The position numbers were made by a program, and so were the translations under genes. From the NCBI RefSeq assembly GCF_037392515.1, contig NC_090288.1, positions 7,619,501 through 7,683,500 of the forward strand: a stretch of 64,000 nt of DNA, read 5' to 3'. Origin of the DNA: Haliotis asinina. Its lineage: Eukaryota; Mollusca; Gastropoda; Lepetellida; Haliotidae. The notes beneath the pieces were generated by a model. The model had not been told where the DNA came from, did not search any database, and saw only the letters and a program-made list of their open reading frames with translations. The stretch's first letter is position 1, and every line of letters begins with the position of its first letter. Shown in pieces: positions 1-12,026 of the stretch.

Positions 1-429
1 AAATCTGTCAATCTGTGACAAGGTGCAAGGTTGACGAAACGGGTTGGGTTGTGTGAACAAGAATCTTTGGATGTTTTGGATGTCTAAAAGATTAAAGTAG
101 TTACACAAATGAGCATGCACTCATACCGATAAAAGAAAACAAACCCATCTACAATCACATAGAAATGTAAAATGAACGTAAAGAAAGAAAGTGACTAAAG
201 TAAAGAACGAAAGCAGATATTTCGTTTGGAAAGGTAATAACCAATACATTTAAAGATTAAGAATACAGTGCCCCACTACATTAATCTGCACATTCATATG
301 TATCGTGGCACATTAAGAAACAATGACTATACAAATACAGTGACAAATGAATTAACATAATCATCAATTTATTTAATGACTCAGTCACAGATTTGCAGAT
401 ATAAGTCTTGCCCTCATTCACAGGATTTC

Positions 430-1260
430 ATGAATTTCAGCTCAGCTCTTTTGGGGTTTAGACCCAGATATGAATTTTAGTTTTTCTGGTTTCCATGAAA
501 ACATGACAGGCTGTGACTATGAGGGTGGTATTTGTCCGGATCCGAAATTAAACATGCTACCTTCATCAAACCTGGTACGTACGTAAAGCATGATCCCGCG
601 ATGTACTTTTTGGGGGCTTAGAACCAGATATGAATTTTATGCGGGAGATATAGTCGAAGCCTTGTCTGTTTACCGTCTGTAATCGTTTTGTTCCCGGAGC
701 AAAACCGTTCAGTATTGTTAGACCAAGATTGTCTAAGATGACAAAATGTAATAATCTGAACCTATGATTGTGCCTTTTGCTATTCAAAACAGACAGAACG
801 TCTCTCCAATAAGGATTATCGTGGTCAGATAAACAGTCAAAAGTATTGGAGTCAAGTGAGGATAAATGCATAATAGGAAAGATGTTTATCGATTCCTTGA
901 TTTGTTTATATACTTTTTAACTGAGGATTAATAAAACATTCTATATCAATCATTCTTAGACCTCCATCTTGATAATTTCTCTTTATAGTTGATCTCTTTA
1001 TTTTGTCACTTTTGTTTAACCATAAATATCCAAAATTATTTCATTGAATTCTTTGATGAATGTTTCAGGTCGGTTGGGCAGTGCTGAGAAAATGTGTACA
1101 AGAGTTGAGATGGCCAAAGTTTTGATGACAATGATTTTTCCAATAAGAGTGAAATTTCTTCTGCGCAACTGGCAAGTGGTCTGTTGATATGTTCTAAGCG
1201 TTTGTTTGTGTTAATCTGTTTGTTTGTGGGAATGTCACGGCAATCATTTAACCGTAACAA
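430..1260 (-). mobile_element. L1/Tx1-like LINE, 3' part, decayed
   Basis: Reading the minus strand leftward from about 1200 gives the stretch after the reverse transcriptase core of an L1/Tx1-type LINE: RNFTLIGKIIVIKTLAIS, then LVHIFSALPNRPETFIKEFN, then IKR and YQDGGLRMIDIECFI. Further on come NPYWRDVLSVL and QGFDYISRIKF, matching the usual order of this region in L1-like ORF2 proteins. The pieces lie in different frames and are cut by stops, so the element is dead. Only the C-terminal part is present; I do not see the catalytic YADD core. A 32-base stretch around 452-483 recurs at 609-641, suggesting a small internal duplication. Confidence 0.7.
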
Positions 1261-1529
1261 CTTAATGCAGAATTTATTGTTCTGTTAAACTAAATATTTT
1301 CCACCTCAACCGTCTGGAATAAACCGAACACCTGAGTGTTTGTCATTTTGTAATGACAGTTGACATGAACGTGTCCCTTTTATATGCATCCTTGTTATAC
1401 TCACAAACTGAATTTATTTTATTACATTTGAGTACATAAGATGACGGTGTTCATTAACCCCTCAGTCGGTTGGACGAGGGGACCATTTTTCATAAGGGTG
1501 AACAAACTTTGCTACAACCATACAGCCAT

Positions 1530-2325
1530 AACCTTTGCATAACATGGAAAGTTGTCTCAACAGTGTCAAATCCTGGATGTCAACCAACATGCTTAAATTA
1601 AATGACGAAAAGACAGAGGCCATCATCATCGCTCCACCTTCTAGACAGCAAAAATCCCGAAAGTATGTCACTTTCATTTGAGAAACATAGGATCAATCCG
1701 TCATCTTCTTACAGCTGAAACCACAGCCACTCTGGCTAGATCTCTCATATTTCTCGTCTGGATTACTGTAAAAGCTTACTGGTGGGAATATCAGGAGATC
1801 AGCTGAACAGACTGCAGAGGATACAGAACAGGGCTGCCCGTATCATAACCAGGACTAAGCTCCATTCTCACATCTCCCCTGCTCTAAAGTCACTGCACTG
1901 GCTCAGGATCCGTGAGAGGATTGACTTTAAGATCCTAACTTTAGTCTACAAGTCTTTTCAAAACACTGCCCCTGTCTATCGTCAGGACATGTTTGTCCAC
2001 TACAAGCCCTCTAGAAATCTCCGATCAGCTGACCAACTGCTCATGACTGTACCAGTATATAAACTGAAATCTATTGGGGCTCGATCCTTCTCACATGCAG
2101 CTGCCTCATTATGGAACTCTCTCCCATTTAACATCAAGAGTGCACCTACGCTATCTTTGTTTAAATCTGGACTAAAAACATACCTCCTCCAACGCTACCA
2201 CTAACTGTATCCACTGTTGTCCGCCCTGTGCTTATGCATAGATGTCATACGCGCTTTGAGCATGTCCCTCAGTGATGTGGAACTAGCGCTTTATAAATAC
2301 CCTTACTATTATTATTATTAATTCT
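1530..2325 (+). mobile_element. CR1/L2-type LINE, 3' end with ATT tail
   Basis: The plus strand encodes the C-terminal half of a CR1/L2-like reverse transcriptase protein. VKSWMSTNMLKLNDEKTEAI is near 1550-1620, SHISRLDYCKSLLVGIS near 1746-1795, then LNRLQRIQNRAARII, LHWLRIRERIDFKILTLVYK and SFSHAAASLWNSLP, ending at a stop at 2204. The first piece is in a different frame from the rest, so at least one indel has broken it. The 3' UTR ends with GCGCTTTATAAATACCC and an ATT microsatellite at about 2300-2322, the usual end of this LINE type, so the 3' end is complete and the copy is 5'-truncated. Confidence 0.85.
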
Positions 2326-2689
2326 TAATCCCCCCAGCCCGCAGGACAATTGAAACCTCTGTAACATTACATTACATCTGCAACAGTGGGACCGCAACAC
2401 TCAATTAATCATTCTACTTTTTCAATGTAAAAAATGGGTGCGGTTTTGCACATTTATTGAAAAGTATTTTGGTGAATTTGACATGCTTTGTTTATTTGTT
2501 ATTTAATGTCGCAAATTCGAGCTTACACGACAGTTTAAAAGGTGTTGTTGTTTTTTTATTCCACAAAATGTACGATGCTATCTAACAAAGATTACAATAT
2601 GTCGTTACAAAAACATGGATAGAAATTTGAAATATTGTGAATTTTGTATGTGATCTGGTACATATGTCATAAAGAACGAATGTCTGGAG

Positions 2690-3115
2690 GAGTCTAGTTG
2701 ATAAAGCGTTTGCTCGCCAGGGTTGAACTCTCAGGATGTGTGTTATGTATTGAACCCAATCGTGGTGTGATTACACAATGCCATTTAGTGAGTGGTCAAA
2801 TGCAACTCAAACTAAAACCAAAACAGTATTAGAATTTGTATTTTACTAAGAAAGTGAAATCCCAAACATGACATATGTTCCAATCGTGGTGGCCTTAAGT
2901 CACGTCCGGTGCATTTACAGGATGCGATCATGGAACCTCTTGTCTTATCCACTGCGCCACGTGCACAAAGCAGTTCTGCGGGTATCAATTTTTGTATTGT
3001 GTGTAGTGAGCTCCGTGCACAGCCTGGTTCCCTGGGTTTGGTGCGCCTGCCCTAACGCCCCGACACTGACCCAGGCAACCACTGCCAAATGGCGGCCTTC
3101 AGTGTAGAGAGACGC
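2690..3115 (+). repeat. SINE family D copy (rearranged)
   Basis: This stretch shares with 34560-34980 and 8420-8850 the block AGTATTAGAATTTGTA, followed by AATCCCAAACATGACATATG. The surrounding parts differ, so it is a rearranged or composite copy. Open frames here (2868-3107 and 3123-3380) have no recognisable domain and I do not call them genes. Confidence 0.5.
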
Positions 3116-3412
3116 GCCATACATGTACTATAGGAACACCCGAGAACGCGTGGTTAGAATTTTTCATAGCATTTTCATCGATACTTTGTCAAAGTCTGCC
3201 TCACTAGAGCAACGGCCATCGTTACTTTCAGTGTTAGGAAAACGTTATTTTACTAGTTTCGAGACACGCCATCACTGCATGGGCGATATGCAATCAATGT
3301 CACACACCCTATTTTCATCACCGACATTTCGTGTCAGCTCGCTATTACCACGAAATCGTACACATAAAACATGGATCTGAACGATCACACTGATTGAATA
3401 TAGTTAGCATCT

Positions 3413-3790
3413 TCATTTGAGCAAATTGGATGACGTGTATTTGGCCCCTATGTCACCAAACCTGGCACATCGATAGATTTGGTGGTGTACTCGTGCCTTT
3501 TGGTAGTTTGTGTATTCTGAATAAGATATGTTTGGCAATTCCATGGCAACAACTTTGACTTCGACGGAAAGTGGTAGTAGTGCTCTTTTCCGGAGCAGAA
3601 CTCTAAACCTGTTCACTATTTCTTCAGCAAACTTTGCACATATCTTGGTCTAGTGGTGGAATGGTGCCTTTTGGTAATTTTTGAAATTTCATGAAAATAT
3701 TTTAACGTTCCTGTGGTAAGTTTGACTTAGAAATTGATGGTTGTGCTCCTTTCAGGAGCAAAACTTAAACAACCTTTCATTGCTCCCCTT
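3413..3790. repeat. Diverged monomers of the ~165-bp CCATGG repeat family
   Basis: At least two imperfect monomers are visible. Each carries a CCATGG or CATGAAA core (CCATGGCAAC at 3541-3550), a following TTTGACTT, and then a 'gtgctc(c/t)ttt..ggagcaaaact' block. The same word order appears in the satellite at 32401-33397 and at 23390-23720 and 36580-36960. No coding function is supported. Confidence 0.6.
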
Positions 3791-4274
3791 CCACTTTTCT
3801 ATATACACACCGAAACAGACATACTCCTGATCATGACGGAAATTTTGCCGTTGCAGGGGATATTGATCACTTTGTCTTCTTGTTAGTTGTTGTATTGGTA
3901 AGTAGAAACGATGTCTCCGAAACAGGTCCCTCAGATTCAAGATTGAGCTCCCGTTCTGATGCCAGAAGGAAAACGAGCTGTCGTGCAACTTGATTCTTGG
4001 AGAAGTTCAATCAGATCCGACAGACAATGATGTAAGTGAATATGCTAACATATCTTTTGTATTCTGGTATGTGTCTGTATTCACCTCTGAAATACTTGTT
4101 CCTGATTACATCAACCTCATTTGAAAAGGAGCAATGATTGAAAGTCACAGACACTTGCGTTGTCGTTCCTTGTTTTATAGTTACATGTTGGTCGACTCAC
4201 AGGCGGTGTGACCATCTAAGTTCGATGAGACACAAGGTTAAATTGTCTATTGTTTGTATGTTTATGTTCAACAT

Positions 4275-4435
4275 ACATAATTGATAAACTACTAAAGTTA
4301 AAGTATTCGCTCGCCACGGGTTCGAGTCCTTACATGGGTACCATATTTGAATCCGAATTCCGCTGTCCCCCACTGTTATATTGCTGGAATATTGATAAAG
4401 GCGGCGTTAAAACTCACTCAACCCACGCAAATTGA
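4275..4435 (+). repeat. tRNA-headed SINE (family B)
   Basis: A degenerate tRNA-like head (TATTCGCTCGCC, then GGGTTCGAGTCC as a B-box-like word) is followed by a body and the tail GCTGGAATATTGATAAAGGC, GGCGTTAAAACTCACTCAAC. The same head-body-tail order occurs at 12440-12605, 17105-17265 and 39325-39445 on plus, and at 12905-13025, 48705-48868 and 59915-60155 on minus. Confidence 0.7.
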
Positions 4436-4729
4436 CTTACGTGCTTCTAACTCATGTTACCGCACATTCTTGAAGCGGACGTAAACTGACTGTAACACCG
4501 GATGGTGTGATGACTCAACCCTCGATTACGTTTAACACTTTATCTTTAAATGCAGATTTACTCCCTTGTTGCGCTTGATGTAGATAGATATGTCTGCAGC
4601 TGAAGTGATCGGACGTTAATGACTGGGACAACAGGATTAAAAGTATACTTTTGTATTATATATTCCATGCGATGAATTTAACAAACGTAACAATGTGATT
4701 ATTATTATACAAGTGTTCTTGTATAGCGC

Positions 4730-5200
4730 ACAAATCAAACTGCAAGGCAATTTCTCTAGGCACTAGGTATTTTCCCTCGATCACCGGATGTCAATCTCAA
4801 CAGCACATCGTATTTCAATCTCAACTCCCTGGGGAGTATACAACTCTTGCTGCCACTAGGCGCACCGAGTTTATTGTGGCTCTCTCATCCTAACGAGGTA
4901 CCCATTTGACAGCTGGGTGGACTGGGACACATAGTCACAGCACTTTGTCCAAGTTTACTGCACGTTGCTGTACCCGCAACTAGGTGTATGCACGTGTTCA
5001 TGTGGCCACCATCTGGTCATATACCAACGGATTCGTGGGTTCTTTTAAGTGCACAGGATTGTGTACTGTACACTAGGGGTTGTGACAACAGAAAGAGTCT
5101 GCACACAAAGTTGACTCCAAGGTTTTTACACCCGGTCACAGGTGGGCTCGATCCCGAAACCTCAACCTCGCTGGATCACTAGCCAGATGAATTTGTTACA
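4730..5200 (-). repeat. ~450-bp dispersed repeat, copy 1
   Basis: This block is repeated in the same orientation at 24770-25195. Shared words include GTTTACTGCACGTTGCT, ACCCGCAACTAGGTGTATGC, CATGTGGCCACCATCT and CACACAAAGTTGACTC. Read on the minus strand, the right end starts with a tRNA-like stretch (TGGCTAGTGATCCAGCGAG, then GGGATCGAGCCC). That suggests a long tRNA-headed SINE, but the tRNA resemblance is weak. Confidence 0.6.
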
Positions 5201-5434
5201 CTCCCAAAGAGTGTACTGTGAAGTCTGTGATTATTTTTGACTACTCGTATTACCAATACATAATGCCGTGGAGAGAAATCATTAACGAAACCATTGGGGT
5301 ACACTAAATCACTAGTTCATTGTGTGGCGCTTCCTTCGCGTCTCGTTTTCCGGGCTTAAATCATAAAGCATTCTATAGGCCTTTACTCGAACGCGAACCA
5401 ATAGTACTCTGAACTAATGCCGTGTGCTATTCGG

Positions 5435-5725
5435 CAATCATTCTGATGACGATTGGACTCTCTGGTCCAGACGCGATTATTACTCACCGCCGCCATAATA
5501 GAATATTCAGCTAGAATTTTGCCGAGTGCAACTAGACACAATCACCATGATTCTAAACATATCTTTGTATCCAGACGTGAGGAATATGCGATTTTACAGT
5601 TGGGTTTAAACTGCAATTTAGGCATAATATGAGGGACACCAGAAATGAACTTCACGCCTTGTACCCATGAGGAGAATGGAACCCGGATCTTCTGCGTGAC
5701 GGCCCCGTGTACACACCCAAGACTA
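5435..5725. repeat. Fragments of SINE A and SINE B
   Basis: Positions 5435-5515 match the 3' part of SINE A on plus (TCTGGTCCAGACGCGATTAT, then CGCCGCCATAATAGAATATT). Positions 5620-5725 match the tRNA head region of SINE B on minus (TTGTACCCATGAGGAGAATG, then CCCGGATCTTCTGCGTGACG). Both are old, partial copies. Confidence 0.5.
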
Positions 5726-5774
5726 GCAGCTGCTCACGCACGACCTCATACTCTGGACAGCCGTATTGTTTCAA

Positions 5775-6020
5775 GCTCAGCGGACCTATTCACTGCGCAT
5801 GCCTTATGAGCGCAGCACAATAGAGCTGTTGGAACCACTTTTTTCCCCAGCGCTGGTGGAAAATTAGTGAATCCTTTGAACTTCCTCTTCGCTTGATTTT
5901 TTCATCGCGTTTGTTTTCAAGTGTATAGGTTGAATTGGCATTTATGATGATTTGTCTCGGTAAGTGCATACCGAAAGGTATCAGAATCTGGTGTATTTTA
6001 CGTTGCATGTGACCTTTAAG
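5775..6020. mobile_element. Truncated copy of the AAGGTCACAT TIR element
   Basis: The right half of the element at 29288-29893 is repeated here: 'gcgctgg..gaaa.ttagtgaatc.tttgaac', 'cggtaagtgcatac', 'ggtatcagaatc', ending TTGCATGTGACCTTTAAG. That end is the right terminal inverted repeat followed by TA. I see no left inverted repeat, so this is a one-ended, non-autonomous remnant. Confidence 0.65.
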
Positions 6021-6239
6021 TACACGCTTCCATTTCTGAAACTTGAAATACCCAGTAAATATAAATGCACTGGGTTAATGTTAGAGCATTATAATGATGT
6101 AAAATCAGAGCTAAATATGTCCAAGCCACGTCAGAGCCTCTCTAGTTTACATCACATTTTTCAGATTGCAAAGATGCACGGAGCCACACATGATATTGGG
6201 GTCAAAACTGTAACAAATGAAAATGTGTGACCCATTTCA

Positions 6240-6860
6240 AGTAGAACATTTCTGAGATTTTGTCTTATGTTGTTATGCTCAGGACATGTAATAGCATAAT
6301 GTTCAATATTTTTAGTCATCTCCAAATTGTCATGATCACGTTTAGAAGGGACCGTGTTCTATGATACTCCTGTAGGTCCACGGTTTCTTGTACGAGTCAT
6401 CTCGCCTTTTTCGAGGACTGCTTCTATGACCAGTCGTAAAGATGATGTACTTTTTTTGCACTTAGTCGACCGGTAGTGCTACTATCCCACCACTGTTACC
6501 AAGTCCTTGACACAGATTTTGATGTAACAAAATCGTTAGGGCTTGGTAGCAATTTCAATAAATCAGGTCTAGGATATTGTAGTCCTGATAAGTGCAAATT
6601 ATCTCCGATCTCATTTCCTTGTATTCCACCAAGTGCTGGAACCCAAACAATATCGCATACAATGTACTCCATGCTATAGAACCGTATCGAACGTCAGTAT
6701 CCCATAAACAATGTCACCTTGGGGTATATTTAGACTAGCCTGTGTAGCTGTAATTGCTGTCATGGAATCTGTAAAAATGATTGCTTCAAGGGCACGTTCA
6801 GCTACCCATGTCAGTTCTTGCTGAATGTACAAAAGGTCAGCTGCCCAAACCGAAAGATTG
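6240..6860 (-). mobile_element. I-clade-like LINE fragment: RNase H and C-terminal region
   Basis: Read on minus, about 6830 to 6700 gives QQELTWVAERALEAIIFTDS followed by ITATQASLNIPQGD, and about 6650 to 6590 gives a VWVPA..G..GNE..D match. These are the middle and late motifs of an RNase H domain as carried by I-type LINEs. Further downstream come a WWDSST-like stretch and an EHY..TCPEHN-like stretch, resembling the C-terminal zinc-ribbon-like end. Frames shift and stops interrupt, so it is decayed. The clade is inferred from RNase H being present; the reverse transcriptase itself is not seen. Confidence 0.6.
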
Positions 6861-6979
6861 TCAGGGAATCATTAGATGGTACATCAATGTACAGAATTCA
6901 CTGAGTTTGGAGTTGTTACATAGGACCGTGCGTACTCACAAAGCTTTTGTCGGAATATGGTCAATCGTATTAAAATGAG

Positions 6980-8100
6980 ATGGAGAAGTCTAGGTAGGAT
7001 CAGGACCTTATAAAGCAATATTATAGTTGCCTTTATGAGCACCCTACTTCGGTTTTAAATAGACTTAAATAGATTGATGATCTAGTTATATGTTATACAA
7101 ACGTGTCACAAGGTAAGGCCAAACTCCACACCAATACATTTGAACACTGGTACTATTTCCCACTTACAATCAACCACTGAACCACTCGTGTTTTGCACAA
7201 AGGGCAGCCGAATCACACAGTAGTGACCAACCGTATCATATGTTCATTTCCTTACAATGTTGGAATTTTCACGGTTGTCATTACACCAAGACGTTGGAGA
7301 GAATGCCGATTTATAAGACGTTTTTTCCCATGGTCTTTCCCATGGTCTTTCCCATGGTCTTGGTAGTTGTGTTGTGATATTTGCCACAGGCATATCAACA
7401 TCATCATTAACAAGGTCAGATGTGATATGTTCAGACATGAAAAATGTGTCCAGTTAGTGTCTATGAACTTCCAACGAGGGACGTGGTCGGATCGTAATAT
7501 TTACTGCAAAAACGCAAAAAAAAAATGATCACAATGTACCACATCTTCTGGATATACATTTACAGTTACATTTGTAGGATATTGATGATGATTTGTTCGG
7601 AGATCCAAAGGAGAAAAGATTGGTTTGCCAAGATCCATGGGGTCATTTTACCATCGTGTGAAAGGACAAGATTTGTTTCATCTAATACGTGTCCAACGTT
7701 TTGACCATTGTTATAGGAACCCACATATAAAACAAGGGATAAATCAGTTTCAGTTGTCCCTCTACTTTTAACTTACCTGTATTAAAGATGTTAACAATAG
7801 TAGTGGTTGTATCTTCTTCATAATGAATTGTTTAATACAGTACCCTCATGCACTGGACTGGTAATTTGGGGACCATTTAAGACAAATCCGATTTTGTAAA
7901 TATGAATACAGCACGACCACCTCCTCAAGGAGTTCTAGTATACGGATCGATTGTTAACCAGTCATATCAAAGAACAAGATAATTATTCATTTTACAATGG
8001 CCCTCTGGTTTGTTACATACAAAGAACTGGCAAATCACCTCCAACAAGAAAGCTAGAAAGGTCTGAGTGGAAGCACTCATGACAGCACTAACTACCTGAG
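6980..8100. other. Gene-free stretch with a 12-bp triplicate
   Basis: No exon-like frame with recognisable domains is seen. At 7324-7361 the 12-mer TTTCCCATGGTC is repeated three times in tandem. A 64-codon minus frame across it (7244-7438) shows PWER repeats and looks incidental. An A-run lies near 7516-7525. Confidence 0.5.
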
Positions 8101-8104
8101 GAGT

Positions 8105-8400
8105 GTTGACAGGTGGATCAGTTGGATCAGTTGCATCAAGGTTGTAACAGGTAGATCAGGTGTGACAGAGGTGTAACAGGGTTGTCACAGGTGAATCAGG
8201 TGCAACAGGGCTGTACAAGGTGGATTAGGTGCAACAGGGATGTAGCAGGTGGTTAAGGTGTGACAGGGCTGGATTAGGTGCAACAGGGATGTAACAGGTG
8301 GATAAAGTGTGACAGAGCTGTAATAGGTTAATCGGGTTAACAGGACTATAACAGGGATGTAACGGATGTGTCAGGGCTGTGACAGGTGGCAAGGTGTGAC
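8105..8400 (+). repeat. Degenerate minisatellite, ~30-bp unit
   Basis: A purine- and GT-rich array runs for about 290 bases with variants of 'ggtg.aacaggg.tgtaacaggtggat'. About nine to ten units are visible with frequent short deletions, so unit length varies. No coding potential is supported. Confidence 0.75.
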
Positions 8401-8419
8401 AGGGATATATAACATGTGT

Positions 8420-8850
8420 AACATCTCACCACTATCTAAATGGCATTGTGTATTCATAGCTTTCGACCATGGGAGCTGTGTTAGTTTAGACGTACCAGAC
8501 GGGTACACAGTGCTCGGCCTAAAGTACCACTTCCCGACTTCCACTTTTGTTGACGCTGCCGTAGCTCAGTGTGCTGCTCCAGTAGTTATTAGGAATACCT
8601 TATCTCGCATTCCATCCATCGCATTATCTCGTTATCCATGTCCTTTTTCCGGCGAATGTTTTGTATGCGCATAGTAATAAACCTGTTGCATGCCAATAAA
8701 GCGTTAACCTTTATGCTTCCTACTGGCGGAGGGATTAGATGCTTGAATCCAAAGGTATGGATTCTAATCCTGGATGGGACTAAAACCAGTAAAATTACTA
8801 ACATCGGTACTCTTTGAAAGTGAAATTGTAATCCCAGTTTTTTTTCAGAC
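8420..8850 (+). repeat. SINE family D copy (composite)
   Basis: This stretch matches 34680-34980: TAAATGGCATTGTGTATTCA, TAGCTTTCGACCATGGGAGC, ACGGGTACACAGTGCTC, then (8700-8830) CCTGGATGGGACTAAAACCA and GTGAAATTGTAATCCC. The open frame at 8366-8674 falls inside it and is not a gene. Confidence 0.55.
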
Positions 8851-9717
8851 AGACAGGAATCGGTACCCCTTTCGCCATACCAAAATAGAAGGGACCGCCA
8901 TTTGAGGCGAGACTTTTGAGGATTTCAAACGATTTCAAGCGACTAATTCACATGACAAAATATACTGAAAGTGAATATACAAAAAGGTTAGTTTTGAAAT
9001 TGTTATATTTCACATTAAGAGTAACTTGGCTGTTAATGCAACACAACTGAGTAGGTTCGAACATACATATGGTCTTCAACGTTGTTTACACGAAGTCGGA
9101 GACGGATGTGGAGAAGCAGTTGTTCTCAAACAAACAGTGGCTTTCAGTGCTGCTTTGTGATATCAAGGACAGAACTGATTAATCACTCTGGAGTCTTTGT
9201 ATGCGTTCTAGATCGATGCTTTCAAATTTAGATTTATGCACTTACTCAAATCAATCAGCTGGTGTCTTTGCTAGCGAACCATAAACACATGCCCACGATA
9301 AAGTAAAAATCTTTCAATTGACTCTTCCCTTCGCATAAATGTGTGTTTACTGAGATGCTTCTTATCGCACGTAACAACAATGACCTGCACAAATTATACA
9401 ACAATGTCAACATCTGTCATGTAATGAGTAATTGATTTACGCATCCTTGAAAGCATCTATCCACATGACACATGAGATAAGTAGTAGGGAGAGTCGGAAA
9501 TTGATTCAGATACCGTACCTTACACCAAACACCGGAAACCATATCCTTTCCTCAGGTGATTAGGTACAGACCACCTTTATGAAACTCAAAAAATGAAGTG
9601 ATTAATTGGCTAGCTATGCCATACTCAATGCATGTAAAACCTGATTTGGAAAGATCACAGCAAATTACGAATATAAATCATGAAACAGAACACTTTCCAT
9701 TCTAAACCTGGCTAGCT
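8850..9717. other. No gene recognised
   Basis: Neither strand has a long open frame or a domain I recognise, and I see no clear repeat family. It is ordinary AT-rich intergenic sequence. Confidence 0.5.
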
Positions 9718-9820
9718 ATTCTCGAAGCGTTTGTAGCCCTACGAACTTCTTAAACCCATTCTTAACACATTGGCTACAAGCAAAGTTAAGAATTCTTAGG
9801 GCTACGAACGTTTCGAGAAT
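9718..9820. repeat. Foldback element, 35-bp arms
   Basis: Left arm 9718-9753 (starting ATTCTCGAAGCGTTTGTAGC) and right arm 9786-9820 are inverted copies with about four mismatches, separated by a 32-base loop. It could be a small MITE or hairpin relic; the adjoining AAGGGCCCTG suggests the original element was slightly longer. Confidence 0.7.
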
Positions 9821-9829
9821 AAGGGCCCT

Positions 9830-12026
9830 GTTCTGATTCCTCTTCCAGTAAGAGTTGGCTCGTGAGTCTATCTATCAACACAGACCACTGACTTTTACAC
9901 CTGTTTTATTGGCGACAGCTTTTGATCACTGTTGATATGTCGATGGAGGTGTGGGAAACAGGGACTGGTACCACATTATAACTGACTGCATGATGTTTTT
10001 GAGTTTTTGAATGGCAGTTGAAGTAATACACATAATTTCTTTATCCATGTCAACATCTTTACTGCGACCCTTTAATCACCTGATGGACACGACGTTTCCG
10101 CGTATTTCCGATGTAACAATATTCTCAGTCTGCAACGTCATGTCGGAATAACAATCACAGTAAGGAAGTCGACAACCTTAAACTCCTTGCATTTGTGCCA
10201 TATCTCATTTCTTCTGGTCCGGAACGAAAGATCAACAAATGTCGACAGATCTTTGTTGTCTTATGGGAATGTATCTCTTACAGTTAAAGATTCTTGGCCG
10301 AAAGGATTCTAAAATTCAACCGTTTGTTTCAAAACAGTATTGAATGAAAGAAACAATTATAGACTGAATTTAATGGGTTTAACATAAGTTACTTATTTTC
10401 CAAAGTGCTAACTTTAATCAGAGTTGTTTGAGCGAAGACACATCTGCTGAGAGACAGAACCACGGGTCTCGTCGGTGTCTAATTTCACTAAATTACGTTC
10501 AGCGTGAGCTTAGGCTTACGTCACAATCTGCAATACACCAGCTATAATGAGGTATGCACCAAAACACCCTTGTTAACGAATTCAGGACATGTCCAAAAAT
10601 GATTGAAAAGCTTGGGTGCAGTGGCCACATCACTGTCTACATTCTGATTCCCAAGGGTGTTGATGTCATGACGTCACCATGATTGTCCAATTGTATAATA
10701 GATGGTGATCTTGCCGGGCTGGTAACTCCGTCTTCTGGAACTGTGAGATGTATGGCCAGTCTGGGTAATGCGTCTCATTAGTTAGTGTCTTGATTGTACA
10801 ACCGAACACGCTGGCATTGTGGCTGTTCGAACCCTATCACCATTATTTGAACAAAAAATGACGTTTCTTCTGTATTGTTCTTTCAGTTGATGACGATGAA
10901 TGTTTATATTCACCAAGATGGTTTAGTTAATAATCAATATGACTACTAAATTTCGAACGTTTTTCTTTAATATTTTGGACCATGTTCTATACCTGTGAGA
11001 ATATATTTTTGTCAGACGTTTGTTGTCCTCAAACTTTCGCCAGTCACTAGCCGTGTTTTCGTTTGCCAGATAAGAACTGAATTGGGTTAGGAAAATACAT
11101 GAAAATGCCTGTCTTAGATTTTAGAGTTCAGTTCATCTGAAATTTTGACCAATGCGCGTTTGCAGAAATCGGCCCTTATGAAAATTTGTTCATCGGCTGT
11201 ATATAGTAGAAGACACTAGTATATAGACACTATTCATCTGCTTTTGTAACACAAAATGACTCTTATGAATCAACTGTCTGGATCTTTCTGGGTGACTTGA
11301 ACGATTTCATTGTAATTGTAGGCCGAAAGCGCAAATCGCTCAGAATTTAACTTCAGGAATATTTGCACTCGAATATTAATTGGTCAGCTAGGTCATTGCT
11401 GAGTGATAGCAAACTTACAGAGGAACATAGCTTTCGTATTGAAGCAAGAAATGGACAGCATTTGAATTGAACTTGTTACTGACAAAATTTCACGTTTGAT
11501 TTCATCATATAATATTTCAAAAGACACATCTTCATTTGCACTCCAGAATTAAATAAAGAGTGATAAAGATTTGAAAAACATGATACATCCAAAAGAAAAA
11601 ATATTTTTGCTTAATTCTCCAAAAATGTTTTTCTCTATTCCAATTATTTGATCCACAATGAAATTTCTTGACCGTCAAAATATGATGTGCTCCCATATAG
11701 CTATACGTGCACTCGTGCGATGTATTCATAGAAACAGTAAAAACAAATATGGAACGATATATACTTTAGTTGCGTTTCGAACGTTTTACAACAAATATTT
11801 GAAGACAGTATTATGTAAACAATATGTTTCATAGTACATATAAATAACACTGGGCAACACAAGGATCACAGCGTTTGGTGCATTGGTTTGGTCATGTGAT
11901 AGCCATGTACACGATGCGTCCCATACGGAGTCATCCAATGTATCTGGTGTCAGATGACGCTGAGATGAATGTCGACCGTTAGAAATACTTGAGATCAACC
12001 AGTAGTTTCATTTTGTTTTTGAAGTG
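9830..12026. other. No gene recognised; 3' flank of lectin-like gene 1
   Basis: No exon with recognisable domains is seen. The end next to 12027 should hold the 3' UTR of the first lectin-like gene, which is read leftward. I could not place a convincing polyadenylation signal. Short frames at 11532-11729 and 11786-11998 look random. Confidence 0.45.
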
